Under the pieces are notes generated by a model. That model did no database searches. It worked only from the letters and a program-made list of their open reading frames with translations, and had not been told where the DNA came from. A DNA stretch of 64,000 bases. It comes from Paenibacillus mesophilus (lineage in GTDB: Bacteria > Bacillota > Bacilli > Paenibacillales > NBRC-103111). Shown here in pieces: positions 1 through 7,992 of the stretch. The stretch spans positions 1 to 64,000 of the forward strand of contig NZ_VCRA01000027.1 in assembly GCF_005938385.1 (NCBI RefSeq), given 5' to 3'. Each line of letters opens with the position of its first letter. The first letter of the stretch is position 1. The position numbers were made by a program, and so were the translations under genes.

Positions 1-194
1 CCGTCCGGGCAAATATTTGTACCGTCTCCGGTACCAGACGATTGAGCGAAGTTTCGCGGATGCCAAAGAGCTCCACGGCCTTCGCTATTGCCGGTTGCGC
101 GGAAAGAAAAAAGTTCTGGCAGATGGCGCTCATGACCGCCATCTGCCAGAACATTAAAAAGATCGCCAACCATCTGGCCAAGCTAGCCAGGTAG
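1..194 (+). pseudogene. 3' end of an IS1182-like transposase, frameshifted
   Basis: The window opens inside a transposase gene. The frame from base 2 reads RPGKYLYRLRYQTIERSFAD followed by AKELHGLRYCRLRGKKK, which resembles the C-terminal end of IS1182/DDE-type transposases, where the E of TIERSFAD is probably catalytic. The frame then stops early. The next part of the family pattern, MALMTAICQNIKKIANHLA, lies in another frame and ends at a TAG at 192-194. The switch falls at an A-rich run near 101-112, so the copy is probably inactive through a one-base indel. A programmed slip at the A run is possible but not known for this family. The 5' part lies outside the window. Confidence 0.7.
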
Positions 195-285
195 GGCGAT
201 CTTTTCTGTTTCTGGTTAGAGACGTCTCAGAGTTATACATTCTTGATCCAGACTAGCTCGAAAAACTAGGCTTTATAAACAGCCT
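1..285 (+). mobile_element. Right end of an IS1182-like insertion sequence (remnant)
   Basis: After the transposase stop there is about 90 bp of non-coding DNA ending in a small hairpin, AGGCT (268-272) with AGCCT (281-285). Read on the minus strand the end begins AGGCTGTTTATAAAGCC, similar to the terminal repeats of many IS1182/IS5-type elements. The left end is outside the window, so the boundary is inferred. The sequence just beyond, from 287, is a short hairpin with a T tract, a kind of site into which some IS1182 elements insert. Confidence 0.4.
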
Positions 286-286
286 G

Positions 287-310
287 TACGTCGATAGACG
301 TTTTTCTTAT
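287..310 (+). repeat. 24-bp exact repeat, copy 1 (hairpin plus T tract)
   Basis: These 24 bases are identical to 60301-60324. The core is ACGTC-GATA-GACGT followed by a T-rich tail, the shape of a minimal intrinsic terminator on the plus strand. The copy begins two bases after the presumed IS end and overlaps the stop codon of the GH18 gene on the other strand. A chance match of this length within the window is very unlikely. Confidence 0.8.
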
Positions 311-1923
311 CGTCCATTTTCTCCGATTCGCGAAGCGAGCCGGTTCATGAGCGCTGCCGTCTCGGCCCGCATAACCGGGTACTCCGGGCGGAACATGCCG
401 GGCTCGTACCCTTGAAGGGCGCCCTGGGCGGTCAAGGCCTGAATGTAAGGATAGGCCCAGTAGTCCGAGCGGACGTCGGAAAAAGTGGCTTTCGTCGCCG
501 ATGAAGCGTTCAGCTTCAGCGCTCTGGCCAGCATCGCCGCCATCTGCGCGCGGGTGATGACGGCGTCCGGCTCGAATTTGCCGGGGCTTACGCCGTCCAC
601 AATGCCCGCTTGTGCGGCAATCGCGATTTCGCGGCTGGCCCAGTGCGCGGCGGGCACGTCGGAGAAGCCGCCCGAGGCGGGCTTTGCCGCTCCGGCCGCT
701 TGCCCGGGCAGCAGCGCTCGGGACAAGATGGCGGCGGCTTGTGCTCTCGTCAGCGGAACGTCCGGACTAAACAGGCGAGCCGCGGTGCCGTTCATCCATC
801 CTTTCGAGAATACGGAGGCGATATCGTTCTGCGCCCAATGTCCTTTCGCGTCTTCGAAAAATGCCCCGTTCACCCATAACGTCATATAATTCCACACGTC
901 GGCGCTTTCCTGTCCGAGACTCCAGCTCCCCGTTCCCTTCAAGCCGTACTTCTCGACCAATTCCAGCTTGCGCTTCATCGACTGCTCGTTCTCATGCCAG
1001 ATGACGTACGTCCCGGGGGTCAGCGTCTTGGAATTGACGACGGGAGCCGGCTGGCCGGTACCGACCGTGAAGGTGCTGACGGCCGATTGGCTGACCGTAT
1101 CATAGGCGGTCGTGCCGCCATATCGGGACACGAGAGCATCGACGGCGCTGTTGGCAATTCCGTCCCCCAGCACGGTTCCGTCCGTCTTCCAGATCCGGCC
1201 GTAAAACGGGAGACCGAGCACGATCTTACCCGGAGCCGCATGCTTCAGAGCATATTGGATCGATTGCTCGACATAACCAATGCTTGCTACCGGGCCGGGG
1301 GCGGAATCGCCGATAGACGTTTCGTCGTAAGCCATTATCATCAAATAGTCGCTGCTGTCCGCCAGAGCCTTGTAATCGTAGGAGCCCGGCCAGCCTTTCG
1401 CCGATCCTGTCGGATTGGCGCCGACCGCGACGGACACTTCCTTGCCGGCAGGCAGCTTGGCTCTCAGTTTCTTCACCAAATCCGTATAGTCATTGCGCGA
1501 CGTTTCCGTTACGTTCTCGATATCCACGTTAACGCCATCCAAGTCGTACCGTTTTACCGCGTCTGCAATTTGCGAGACTAGCGCGTCACGCTGCTTCAAG
1601 GCTTCAAGCCCGACCGTACGGTCCCAATGGTTGCTGAGGAAAGGCACGACTTTGATGCCTTCATCATGCATGTTCTTGATGAATGCGGTGTCCAGCATCT
1701 CCGTCACTTTCAGACTTCCATCCGCATTCAGATCGAAGTAGCTGGGCGAGACGACTTGAAGCGCGCCGTCCGTGCGGTCGACATTTTGGATGTAGCTTGC
1801 CGTACGTCCCGTATACAAGTAGGACATCTGAAACCGGGCAGCCCCGGCATCCGCTCCCGCACCTGCAATTAAAAGAAAGGCAGCAAGTGCGGCACAAGCG
1901 CGTATGCGCTTAAAATCAGCCAT
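307..1923 (-). CDS. Secreted glycosyl hydrolase family 18 protein with three SLH domains
   Basis: Predicted 538-residue cell-surface glycosidase. The chosen ATG at 1923 follows GAAAGGAAA and begins a signal peptide (MADFKRIRACAALAAFLLIAG). A longer reading from 2007 has no signal-like N-terminus. The catalytic domain carries DGVNVDIE, the GH18 DxxDxDxE signature with the acid E last, and MIMAYDE on a later strand, as in chitinases and spore-cortex or peptidoglycan glucosaminidases. The C-terminal 190 residues hold three SLH repeats (FEDAKGHWA, FSDVPAAHWA, FSDVRSDYWA) that would anchor it to secondary cell-wall polymer. The substrate (chitin, peptidoglycan or another glycan) is not decided by sequence. 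Confidence 0.88.
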   Translation of the reverse strand: MADFKRIRACAALAAFLLIAGAGADAGAARFQMSYLYTGRTASYIQNVDRTDGALQVVSPSYFDLNADGSLKVTEMLDTAFIKNMHDEGIKVVPFLSNHWDRTVGLEALKQRDALVSQIADAVKRYDLDGVNVDIENVTETSRNDYTDLVKKLRAKLPAGKEVSVAVGANPTGSAKGWPGSYDYKALADSSDYLMIMAYDETSIGDSAPGPVASIGYVEQSIQYALKHAAPGKIVLGLPFYGRIWKTDGTVLGDGIANSAVDALVSRYGGTTAYDTVSQSAVSTFTVGTGQPAPVVNSKTLTPGTYVIWHENEQSMKRKLELVEKYGLKGTGSWSLGQESADVWNYMTLWVNGAFFEDAKGHWAQNDIASVFSKGWMNGTAARLFSPDVPLTRAQAAAILSRALLPGQAAGAAKPASGGFSDVPAAHWASREIAIAAQAGIVDGVSPGKFEPDAVITRAQMAAMLARALKLNASSATKATFSDVRSDYWAYPYIQALTAQGALQGYEPGMFRPEYPVMRAETAALMNRLASRIGENGR

Positions 1924-2070
1924 AGGTGCAAATTTCCTTTCTGTGAGGTTAGTACCATTTTGCCAAATAGCAGGGAGGACGGACAATGCATAAATATTGT
2001 CAATCACCGGTTCTTTCGTCCGCCTCGCTCCTGAAAACGGCCGTCATTCTCGCCGCAGCCGCCGATTGTA

Positions 2071-2079
2071 TGGTAGAAT
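2071..2079 (+). promoter_or_regulatory. Extended -10 promoter for the KaiC-like operon
   Basis: TGGTAGAAT gives TG-N-TAGAAT, an extended -10 element with no convincing -35. Transcription would begin near 2086, so translation must start downstream. This argues against the ATG codons at 1997 and 2078. Confidence 0.35.
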
Positions 2080-2116
2080 GATAGGAGCAAATAAATATGA
2101 CGTGCAGGTGATCGAG

Positions 2117-3526
2117 ATGGGCACAGTGCCTACAGGCGTCCGCGGATTGGACGTATTGATGGATGGCGGTTTCCCCCAAGGATCGACCATTATGGTTGAG
2201 GGTGCTCCCGGAACCGGCAAAACGACTTTGGGCATGCAGTTTCTTGTTCACGGAGCGATGAAGGACGGCGAAGCCGGAATTTACGTCACTTTCGAGGAGT
2301 TTCCGGATCAGCTTTACAGCGATATGCTTGCTTTCGGATGGGATTTGCGGAAACTGGAGGCGGAAGGCGCGCTTCGGGTCATCAGCATGTCGCCGGACAT
2401 CTTTATCGAACAGATCGTCGAACCGGGAGGGCTTGTCGAGAAGCTGATCCGCCAGATCGATTGCAAACGGATCGTCATCGACAGTATCAGCCTGTTCCGC
2501 TACGGCGCGGCCGGCGAGGAGGAACACCGCCGCATGCTGTACCGGCTCCGGAACATTCTCCGCAGGCTCGGCTTGACCTCGATCTTGATCAAGGAGCGGG
2601 GGACGATGCGGGAGGAGTCCGGATTCGAGGCGTACATATCGGATGGGTTTATTCAATTGCAGTTAAAGCAGCAGATGGAGAAATACCGCGTCCGTACGCT
2701 CGAAATATTGAAAATGCGCGGAAGGCGAATTCGCGAAGGCGAGCACGTATACCGGCTGACGGATAACGGCATCCGGCTCATTCCGGCCCGCTCGATGGTC
2801 GAGGATTTGGCTCTACTGAACGGCCAGGAGAAAGTGCCGACGGGCGTCGCCATGCTGGACGAGCTTCTGGAGGGCGGCCTTGCCCAAGGCAGCGTCTATT
2901 TGCTCGATACGAACAGCAAGGCCAATTACAAGTATTTGATCGCTTCGGTGCTGGCCAACCGGCTGCGTGCGGGCGACAAGGTGCTGGCGCTGCTGTCGAG
3001 CTTCCTGACGCCGCAGGATTTGCACAAAATGTTAGCGCTTCAAGGACTGTCGATGGGCGAGTTGGCCAAGGAAGAGCGAATCTTCTTTATCGAGCATTAT
3101 ACGCGGCCTTATCCGAAAGACTGCGAATCGAGCGTCATAAATGTGAACGGGTTGAGCAACGAGAAATACCGCGAAGTCGTGCAGGAGAAGATCGGAGCGC
3201 TCGTCGAGGGCAGCGGCAATTGGTTTATTTACTACGATTTGAATACGGTCATAGCCGAGCGCGGCAAAGACTTTGCGACGAAGCATTTCGCCGAGGATTC
3301 CGCGGGCGTGAAAGCGCTTTGCATGACGATGATGGTGCTGTGCAATTTCAGCGAAATCGGACCGGAAGTTTCCGCTTTTTTGGAGAGAACATGCAACGGC
3401 GTCATCCGGACTTGGGTTGACGGCGCTTACCAATATATGCAGGTTACCAAATCGCCGAACGGCATTATTTCCGAGCCTTACGTCGTGGAGACGACTACGC
3501 AGGCTCCGTTTATGAAGTTGATTTGA
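2117..3526 (+). CDS. KaiC-like RecA-fold ATPase with degenerate second domain
   Basis: About 469 residues with two KaiC/RadA-type domains, each starting VPTGV-x-x-LD. Domain 1 has an intact Walker A (GAPGTGKTT, K about residue 35) and Walker B (RIVIDS, about residue 122). Domain 2 starts near residue 240 (VPTGVAMLDELLEGG), but its Walker A position reads TNSKANYK, so it probably does not hydrolyse ATP. ATG 2117 is preceded by AGGTGA at good spacing. Longer forms from 1997 or 2078 overlap the promoter. It heads an operon with a winged-helix protein and a GAF/LuxR regulator, so a signalling role is inferred. A circadian role should not be assumed, since most bacterial KaiC-like proteins are not clock components. 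Confidence 0.85.
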   Translation: MGTVPTGVRGLDVLMDGGFPQGSTIMVEGAPGTGKTTLGMQFLVHGAMKDGEAGIYVTFEEFPDQLYSDMLAFGWDLRKLEAEGALRVISMSPDIFIEQIVEPGGLVEKLIRQIDCKRIVIDSISLFRYGAAGEEEHRRMLYRLRNILRRLGLTSILIKERGTMREESGFEAYISDGFIQLQLKQQMEKYRVRTLEILKMRGRRIREGEHVYRLTDNGIRLIPARSMVEDLALLNGQEKVPTGVAMLDELLEGGLAQGSVYLLDTNSKANYKYLIASVLANRLRAGDKVLALLSSFLTPQDLHKMLALQGLSMGELAKEERIFFIEHYTRPYPKDCESSVINVNGLSNEKYREVVQEKIGALVEGSGNWFIYYDLNTVIAERGKDFATKHFAEDSAGVKALCMTMMVLCNFSEIGPEVSAFLERTCNGVIRTWVDGAYQYMQVTKSPNGIISEPYVVETTTQAPFMKLI

Positions 3527-3562
3527 TTATTCGCGAGCGAGCTAAGACGGGAGGGGCTAACG

Positions 3563-3814
3563 ATGAACGAGGAAGATTTATGGCAGCTGCAAATGGAGTG
3601 CACCCGTTTCTTTCAAAACAATCCGTACAGTATGGAAACGGTGGAAGGGATCTCGCTCAGGCTCGGACGCAAGACGGAGCATCTCGATCCGGTGCTCGGC
3701 AGACTCGTTTCGCTGTCTATATTGGAGAAGACGGGTAATGGATCGCGTTCCATTTACCGGTATATCGAGCCGAGCTTTTCCGGCGATATGGACGTGCAAT
3801 GGAACGTCAACTGA
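3563..3814 (+). CDS. Small winged-helix-like protein
   Basis: An 83-residue protein with GGAGGGG upstream of ATG 3563. The pattern of helices (LQMECTRFFQNNPYSMETVEGISLRLG, then LDPVLGRLVSLSILEK) followed by a basic strand pair (GNGSRSIYRYIEP) matches a winged-helix fold. It lies 36 bp after the KaiC-like gene, and its last 16 bases overlap the next gene, so the three are probably co-transcribed and translationally coupled. It could bind DNA or link the ATPase to the downstream regulator. No closer family was recognised. Confidence 0.72.
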   Translation: MNEEDLWQLQMECTRFFQNNPYSMETVEGISLRLGRKTEHLDPVLGRLVSLSILEKTGNGSRSIYRYIEPSFSGDMDVQWNVN

Positions 3815-5937
3815 GCCTCGTGCAGCACCTCCAGGACTTGTATGCGGATGAAAGCGGCTTGTCCGTCCTGCTGACGAACGATCGTGGGGAATGGTTAACG
3901 CGACCGTCCGGTGCGATCGTGCCGCCGAATCGAGAGTCCGGGGAATGGCGAACGAGACTGGAATCGTATCTCCGCGAAATCATCGGGGGCAATTCAGCCA
4001 TACGAAACGGCATCGTATGCGAGGTTTCGCCGGGCGTCCGGCTTCTAATGGCTCCGGTGCGTCCGAACAAGCGGCTTACGTATTACATGTGGTCCGGGTG
4101 TCTTGTGGACGAGCAGGCGTCTACGCGAAGACAGTGGCCGAATTTGTCGGGGGAGGCTGCGTTTCCGTGGACGGAGGCCTGTCGGGCTGTCAGGCTGGAA
4201 TCTTCCGCCGATACCGAGAAGGCGGTCGCGCAGATCGGCAAGCTGGCTGCAATCGCGGAAGGGCTGCTCGAGCAGGAGCATGCGGAGGAGACGTATTACC
4301 GGCGTACCGAGCTGCTTCGCCGTATGTCCGCGGGCGGCGGAACGTTCGAGGAATGGATTAGCGCTATGGCCGAGGCTTCGGATGAGGCGGATTTCGTCGG
4401 TTTCGCCGCAAAGACGGAAGGACAGCGGTTCACCATTCGCGATTATGCCGGGCCGGCGGCCGCATCGGTGCAAGGGTTATCGTTTTCGCTGGGGGAGGGC
4501 TTCATCGGCCAAGTGGCCACCGCGCGCAAAGCGGCATTCTGGGATCACGTCGCCCAAGACCCGCGGACGTTTGTGTTTACCGGACGGGGGCTTTACCCGA
4601 CGGCGCTTTTTTGCGTGCCTGTAATGCGGGAGAGGGAGCTTGCCGGCGTGTTGTTCGGCGGGAGCGTGACGGATGCGGCGATAAGCCGGGACATGCAAAC
4701 GTTCGTGCAGGCGTTCGCCTCGAGCTGGGCGATGAGCATAACGCTTGAGGCCGTGCGTGCGGATCGCGATACGAATTTTACCCGGCTGTCCACGTTCGTG
4801 GAGACGTGCGGTTCGATCAACCACGCTCAGGATGCGAAGCGGCTGTCGTATATTTTAGTGGATATGAGCCTGAATTTGGTGGAAGGGCCGTTCTCCTGCG
4901 TCGTGCTGAAGCAGTCCGACACGAAGGTGCAGCTTGTATCGAGAGGACTCGGACAGCAGCAGGCCGAGCGTTACGTGAAGCAGGTGGCGGCAAGATGGTC
5001 GAAGCCGGGAGGCGGTACGGCTCCCGAAGCGGAGCTTTGCGAGCATTCGGGCATGCCTCCCATATTGGAATGCCCGTTGTATTATCAGAACGAACTGCTC
5101 GGCGTATGGTGCATCGCGCTCAAGGATGCCGGCCAATTCGGCCTGTACCGCGACTATATGACCATCGTTGCGCAAGCGGGCGCTTCGGTCATCTACAGGC
5201 TGTGGGAGAAAGGCAAGGTCGATCGGGGCGATGCCGTGCAGCTGTTGAACCGGGCGCTCGGTTACTGGGATTCGTACGCGCACGAGATGACGCAAGAGGC
5301 GCAGGAGCTTGCCTTGCCGTTCGCCCGCTCGCTGAAGCTTGCCGACAGCGAGGTCAAGCATATCGGCGAAGCTTGCCTCATTTACCCGTACTCGCCTGCT
5401 TTTTTGAGCGGCATACTCCCGAGTGCGGAACAGATGGAGCTCATCGGGGATTTTCACGCCATTACCCGTCTGCTGGAGGAAGGCAAGCCCCGGAGCACCG
5501 TTCCGGCGTTCAGCGCGGGCGGCCAATTGATCGCTTTGGTCTATTTCTATTTGCAGTTCAGCCGGGACCTGCAGGCGCTCGATCAGCTGTGGCCGGTTGC
5601 TCCCGAGCTCCGCACGGCGTTTCGTTCGTTTTGCGATTCCAGAGAGGTCGTCGAGAGCGAGATTATGCTGGGCGAGGAGGCGGCGGCATCGCGCGAGCCG
5701 TCTGCTGCGGAAGTTCCCGATATACGCAATCTGAAAGATTTGCCGCCGCTCTCCACACGGGAACGGGAAGTGCTCGGTCATGTGCTGCAGGGCAAGAGCA
5801 ACCGCGAAATCGCCGAGCAGCTCATTATTAGCGAGCATACCGTCAAAAACCATATGACGAATATTTTCCAAAAGCTTGGCGTGGGCGACCGGGCGCAGGC
5901 GATTGCATTAGTGTACAAGGCCGGGTGGAACCGGTAA
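3799..5937 (+). CDS. GAF-domain LuxR-type transcriptional regulator with an HD-like region
   Basis: 712 residues. The N-terminal region (LQDLYADESGLSVLLTNDRG) resembles PocR-type sensory domains. Two GAF-like segments follow at about residues 170-330 and 340-470. The next helical part (HEMTQEAQELALPFARSLKL, then EACLIYPYS) aligns by eye with the start of HD-GYP domains, but the HD pair is replaced, so it would be non-catalytic. Residues about 645-712 form a LuxR helix-turn-helix (LSTREREVLGHVLQGKSNRE, ISEHTVKNHMTNIF). It lacks a receiver domain, so input is probably a ligand, redox state or the co-encoded ATPase. It starts inside the winged-helix gene and ends at a strong terminator. Confidence 0.82.
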   Translation: MERQLSLVQHLQDLYADESGLSVLLTNDRGEWLTRPSGAIVPPNRESGEWRTRLESYLREIIGGNSAIRNGIVCEVSPGVRLLMAPVRPNKRLTYYMWSGCLVDEQASTRRQWPNLSGEAAFPWTEACRAVRLESSADTEKAVAQIGKLAAIAEGLLEQEHAEETYYRRTELLRRMSAGGGTFEEWISAMAEASDEADFVGFAAKTEGQRFTIRDYAGPAAASVQGLSFSLGEGFIGQVATARKAAFWDHVAQDPRTFVFTGRGLYPTALFCVPVMRERELAGVLFGGSVTDAAISRDMQTFVQAFASSWAMSITLEAVRADRDTNFTRLSTFVETCGSINHAQDAKRLSYILVDMSLNLVEGPFSCVVLKQSDTKVQLVSRGLGQQQAERYVKQVAARWSKPGGGTAPEAELCEHSGMPPILECPLYYQNELLGVWCIALKDAGQFGLYRDYMTIVAQAGASVIYRLWEKGKVDRGDAVQLLNRALGYWDSYAHEMTQEAQELALPFARSLKLADSEVKHIGEACLIYPYSPAFLSGILPSAEQMELIGDFHAITRLLEEGKPRSTVPAFSAGGQLIALVYFYLQFSRDLQALDQLWPVAPELRTAFRSFCDSREVVESEIMLGEEAAASREPSAAEVPDIRNLKDLPPLSTREREVLGHVLQGKSNREIAEQLIISEHTVKNHMTNIFQKLGVGDRAQAIALVYKAGWNR

Positions 5938-5942
5938 AAGCG

Positions 5943-5985
5943 AACACCGCCTTCCGGGCTTGCTAGAAGTCCGGGGCGGTGTTTT
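5943..5985 (+). terminator. Intrinsic terminator of the KaiC operon
   Basis: AACACCGCC pairs with GGCGGTGTT, with an inner CCGG/CCGG stem, followed by TTTT. It lies directly after the regulator stop codon and could also serve the convergent channel gene. Confidence 0.85.
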
Positions 5986-6007
5986 GCAATCCGCACATCC
6001 GCCGATA

Positions 6008-6835
6008 TTAACCGGCTTGGTCGTGTCGGTGTCTTCTTTCTTCCAGCAGCAGCAGCTTCAATTCCATCACTTCATTCCGGAGCAGCGCGATTTCGGAGGA
6101 GTCCGCTTTAATTTCGTGGACTTCCTTTTCGATCTCGGCCACTTCGGTTTGGATATTCGCCGCGTTGTTGACAATCTCCCCGACTACCAGATTCAGCATG
6201 ACGAATACGGCGATGAAGATAAACGTCACGAAATAAATCAAGGATAATGGAGAGCTTTCGGCGATTGGACGATAAATGTTGGCCCAGTCGTCGAACGTCG
6301 CGATTTGAAATAACGTGACGAGCGATTTGCTTAAATCTCCGAAGTAGACGGGTGAAAGTTCCGCGAAGAACGTAGCGCCGATAACTCCATAAACGAAGAA
6401 GACGATGACCATCAGCAAAGCGATGCTTCCGATTGTCGGAATAGCCATAAAGAGCGAAGTGATGATTCTGCGCAGCGAGCGGATCGAGGAAACCGTCTTG
6501 AGCACCCGCAATACCCGCAATATCCGCAGCACGCTGACAAATTGAGAGCTCATGAACAGAAGACTGGCGGCGACGACAACAAAATCGAATACGTTCCAGC
6601 CGTCCTTGAAATACTTCATCCGGTTAACGATTAATTTCAAGATGACTTCTACGGTAAAAATAATTAAACATACCATGTCAAGGCTGCTTAATACAGGTCC
6701 ATAGGCTGCCTCGATTTCCGGATAGCATTGCAATCCGATAATGATGGCGTTTAGGAAAACGACCGCCAGTATGAAGCTGGAGAATCCATTGCCGCGAACA
6801 AACGCCTCGAATTGATTTGGTTGATTTGTGCTCAT
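6008..6835 (-). CDS. BacNav-like voltage-gated ion channel
   Basis: 275 residues, one six-helix channel domain. S1 and S2 cover FILAVVFLNAIIIGL and LDMVCLIIFTVEVILKLIV, and S3 contains WNVFDFVVVAAS. S4 is SVLRILRVLRVLKTVSSIRS, with arginines every third residue as in voltage sensors. The pore has ATFDDWANI, corresponding to the TLESWAS filter of NaChBac. Selectivity for Na+ or Ca2+ cannot be fixed, since two acidic residues sit in the filter region. S6 is followed by a long acidic coiled coil (QTEVAEIEKEVHEIKADSSE), the usual tetramerisation tail. ATG 6835 is preferred over an upstream start at 6907 because AAAGAGG precedes it and homologues begin here. Confidence 0.88.
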   Translation of the reverse strand: MSTNQPNQFEAFVRGNGFSSFILAVVFLNAIIIGLQCYPEIEAAYGPVLSSLDMVCLIIFTVEVILKLIVNRMKYFKDGWNVFDFVVVAASLLFMSSQFVSVLRILRVLRVLKTVSSIRSLRRIITSLFMAIPTIGSIALLMVIVFFVYGVIGATFFAELSPVYFGDLSKSLVTLFQIATFDDWANIYRPIAESSPLSLIYFVTFIFIAVFVMLNLVVGEIVNNAANIQTEVAEIEKEVHEIKADSSEIALLRNEVMELKLLLLEERRHRHDQAG

Positions 6836-7033
6836 ACGGTGGAAAAACCTCTTTCCATAGAGTATGTACTTGCTACACACCGAATCCTCCTTCCGCAAAA
6901 CATACATCGCTTACAACTTATCAAACGTCTACGATCCTCGTATTGGAGCTGCACCTCCGAGTGGAAAAGCGTCCGGCAACCGCCGAATCCTTTCCGGTTT
7001 GTAAGGGGATTCATGATTCCGTTCACGTTCCAT

Positions 7034-7062
7034 ATTGTACCATTCCATTCGACAAATGTCTC
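7034..7062 (-). promoter_or_regulatory. Possible promoter of the ion channel gene
   Basis: On the minus strand GAGACA and TACAAT are separated by 17 bp. The -35 matches poorly. If real, the channel mRNA has a leader of about 190 bases, in which no ORF or terminator was recognised. Confidence 0.3.
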
Positions 7063-7152
7063 CGTTTTGGGATAAAAAGGATAGGTAAAAACTACTAGAT
7101 CGATCGTTAATTTAGCTAAAATCCTATTCCGCAATATACCGTTTAATTGTAT

Positions 7153-7168
7153 AATTGTTATAACAATT
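7153..7168. promoter_or_regulatory. Perfect palindrome upstream of the toxin-antitoxin pair
   Basis: AATTGTTATAACAATT is a perfect 16-bp palindrome, overlapping a TATAAT hexamer at 7150-7155 and lying about 20 bp before the antitoxin ribosome binding site. Its position fits an autoregulatory operator for the AbrB-type antitoxin. Confidence 0.55.
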
Positions 7169-7197
7169 GAATACTATTAATAAGGAGATGAATGATA

Positions 7198-7461
7198 ATG
7201 AGCAAGGTGATGGATATGGAGCGCAAAGTTTCGAAGTTCGGAAACAGTCTCGGCATTACAATGACAGATGCCCTTAGACAAATCGGACTTGAGGCGGGGG
7301 ATACCGTACGAATTGACGTTAACGAAAGTAATGGAGAAATTGTTATCAAGAAAATGAATAAAGTCACTCTTCCGACTGGGATCAGCCCCGATTTCCTTGA
7401 AACGCTCTCCCAGGTCATGGAGGAGTATGACGAAACGTTAAAGGGACTGAAAGACAGATAA
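7198..7461 (+). CDS. AbrB/MazE-type antitoxin of a Doc system
   Basis: 87 residues with a SpoVT-AbrB swapped-hairpin domain: RKVSKFGNSLGITMTDALRQ then GDTVRIDVNES and EIVIKKM. The acidic C-terminus (PDFLETLSQVMEEYDETLKG) is the likely toxin-binding tail. AAGGAG at 7182-7187 favours ATG 7198, although ATG 7192 is possible. Its stop overlaps the toxin start by one base, the usual coupling of antitoxin and toxin. It probably represses its own promoter through the palindrome upstream. Confidence 0.85.
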   Translation: MSKVMDMERKVSKFGNSLGITMTDALRQIGLEAGDTVRIDVNESNGEIVIKKMNKVTLPTGISPDFLETLSQVMEEYDETLKGLKDR

Positions 7462-7862
7462 TGGACGGGATTCGTTATATCACTATACAAGAAGTTATAG
7501 CGATTAATGTTGCTGTAGTACAAAAATACAGTCCCGGGGAGCACATTGGCGTAAAAGACGGCAATTTGTTGGAATCGGCCGTGCTGCGTCCGCAGTCATC
7601 CGCATTTGGTGATGATGCTTGCAAATCAATCTACAATAAGGCTGCGGCACTATTTGAATCGCTCGGACAAAACCATCCTTTCCAAAATGCAAACAAACGG
7701 ACGGCTTTCACGGCCCTCATTATTTTCCTGCGTTATAATGGTTATCACTTTATGATGGAGAAAAAAGCCGCTGAAGATTTTACGGTCGATATGGTTAATC
7801 ATAAGTATTCCTTTTCGGGAATTGCAGACATAATCAAGAAACATTGCATTGCCCTTGAATAG
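7461..7862 (+). CDS. doc: Doc-type toxin (Fic/Doc family)
   Basis: 133 residues. The signature HPFQNANKRTA matches HxFx(N/D)xNKR of Fic/Doc proteins. N-terminal GIRYITIQEVIAIN and GNLLESAVLRPQ are typical of death-on-curing proteins. Characterised Doc toxins phosphorylate EF-Tu and stop translation, and this copy keeps the motif needed. Its coupling to an AbrB-type partner is common in Firmicutes. The A+T-rich composition compared with its neighbours suggests acquisition by transfer. Confidence 0.87.
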   Translation: MDGIRYITIQEVIAINVAVVQKYSPGEHIGVKDGNLLESAVLRPQSSAFGDDACKSIYNKAAALFESLGQNHPFQNANKRTAFTALIIFLRYNGYHFMMEKKAAEDFTVDMVNHKYSFSGIADIIKKHCIALE

Positions 7863-7863
7863 A

Positions 7864-7908
7864 ACAAGAGACATCGCCATGCAAGGTCGATGGTCTCTTG
7901 TTTGCTTT
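7864..7908 (+). terminator. Terminator of the toxin-antitoxin operon
   Basis: ACAAGAGACATCG pairs with CGATGGTCTCTTGT, then a T-rich run. It follows the toxin stop directly. Confidence 0.8.
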
Positions 7909-7992
7909 ATGGAGGCGAATCGTAAGGAACCTCTGTCTGTATTGCCCCGTCATTCAGAAGCTTACCTCCATCAAGCCTCCTATAGAACGTGA

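Noticed and set aside
1-194. Programmed frameshifting of the transposase
   Set aside because: Not known for this family, and the shift is too near the C-terminus. A simple indel explains the data better.
1997-2116. Upstream in-frame starts (ATG 1997, ATG 2078) for the KaiC-like gene
   Set aside because: They lie before or inside the extended -10 sequence, and the extra residues do not resemble KaiC-like N-termini. A well-placed site favours ATG 2117.
4806-5871. Pair of long frames (341 and 338 codons) inside the GAF/LuxR gene
   Set aside because: Both overlap a gene with clear domains, and their products lack motifs.
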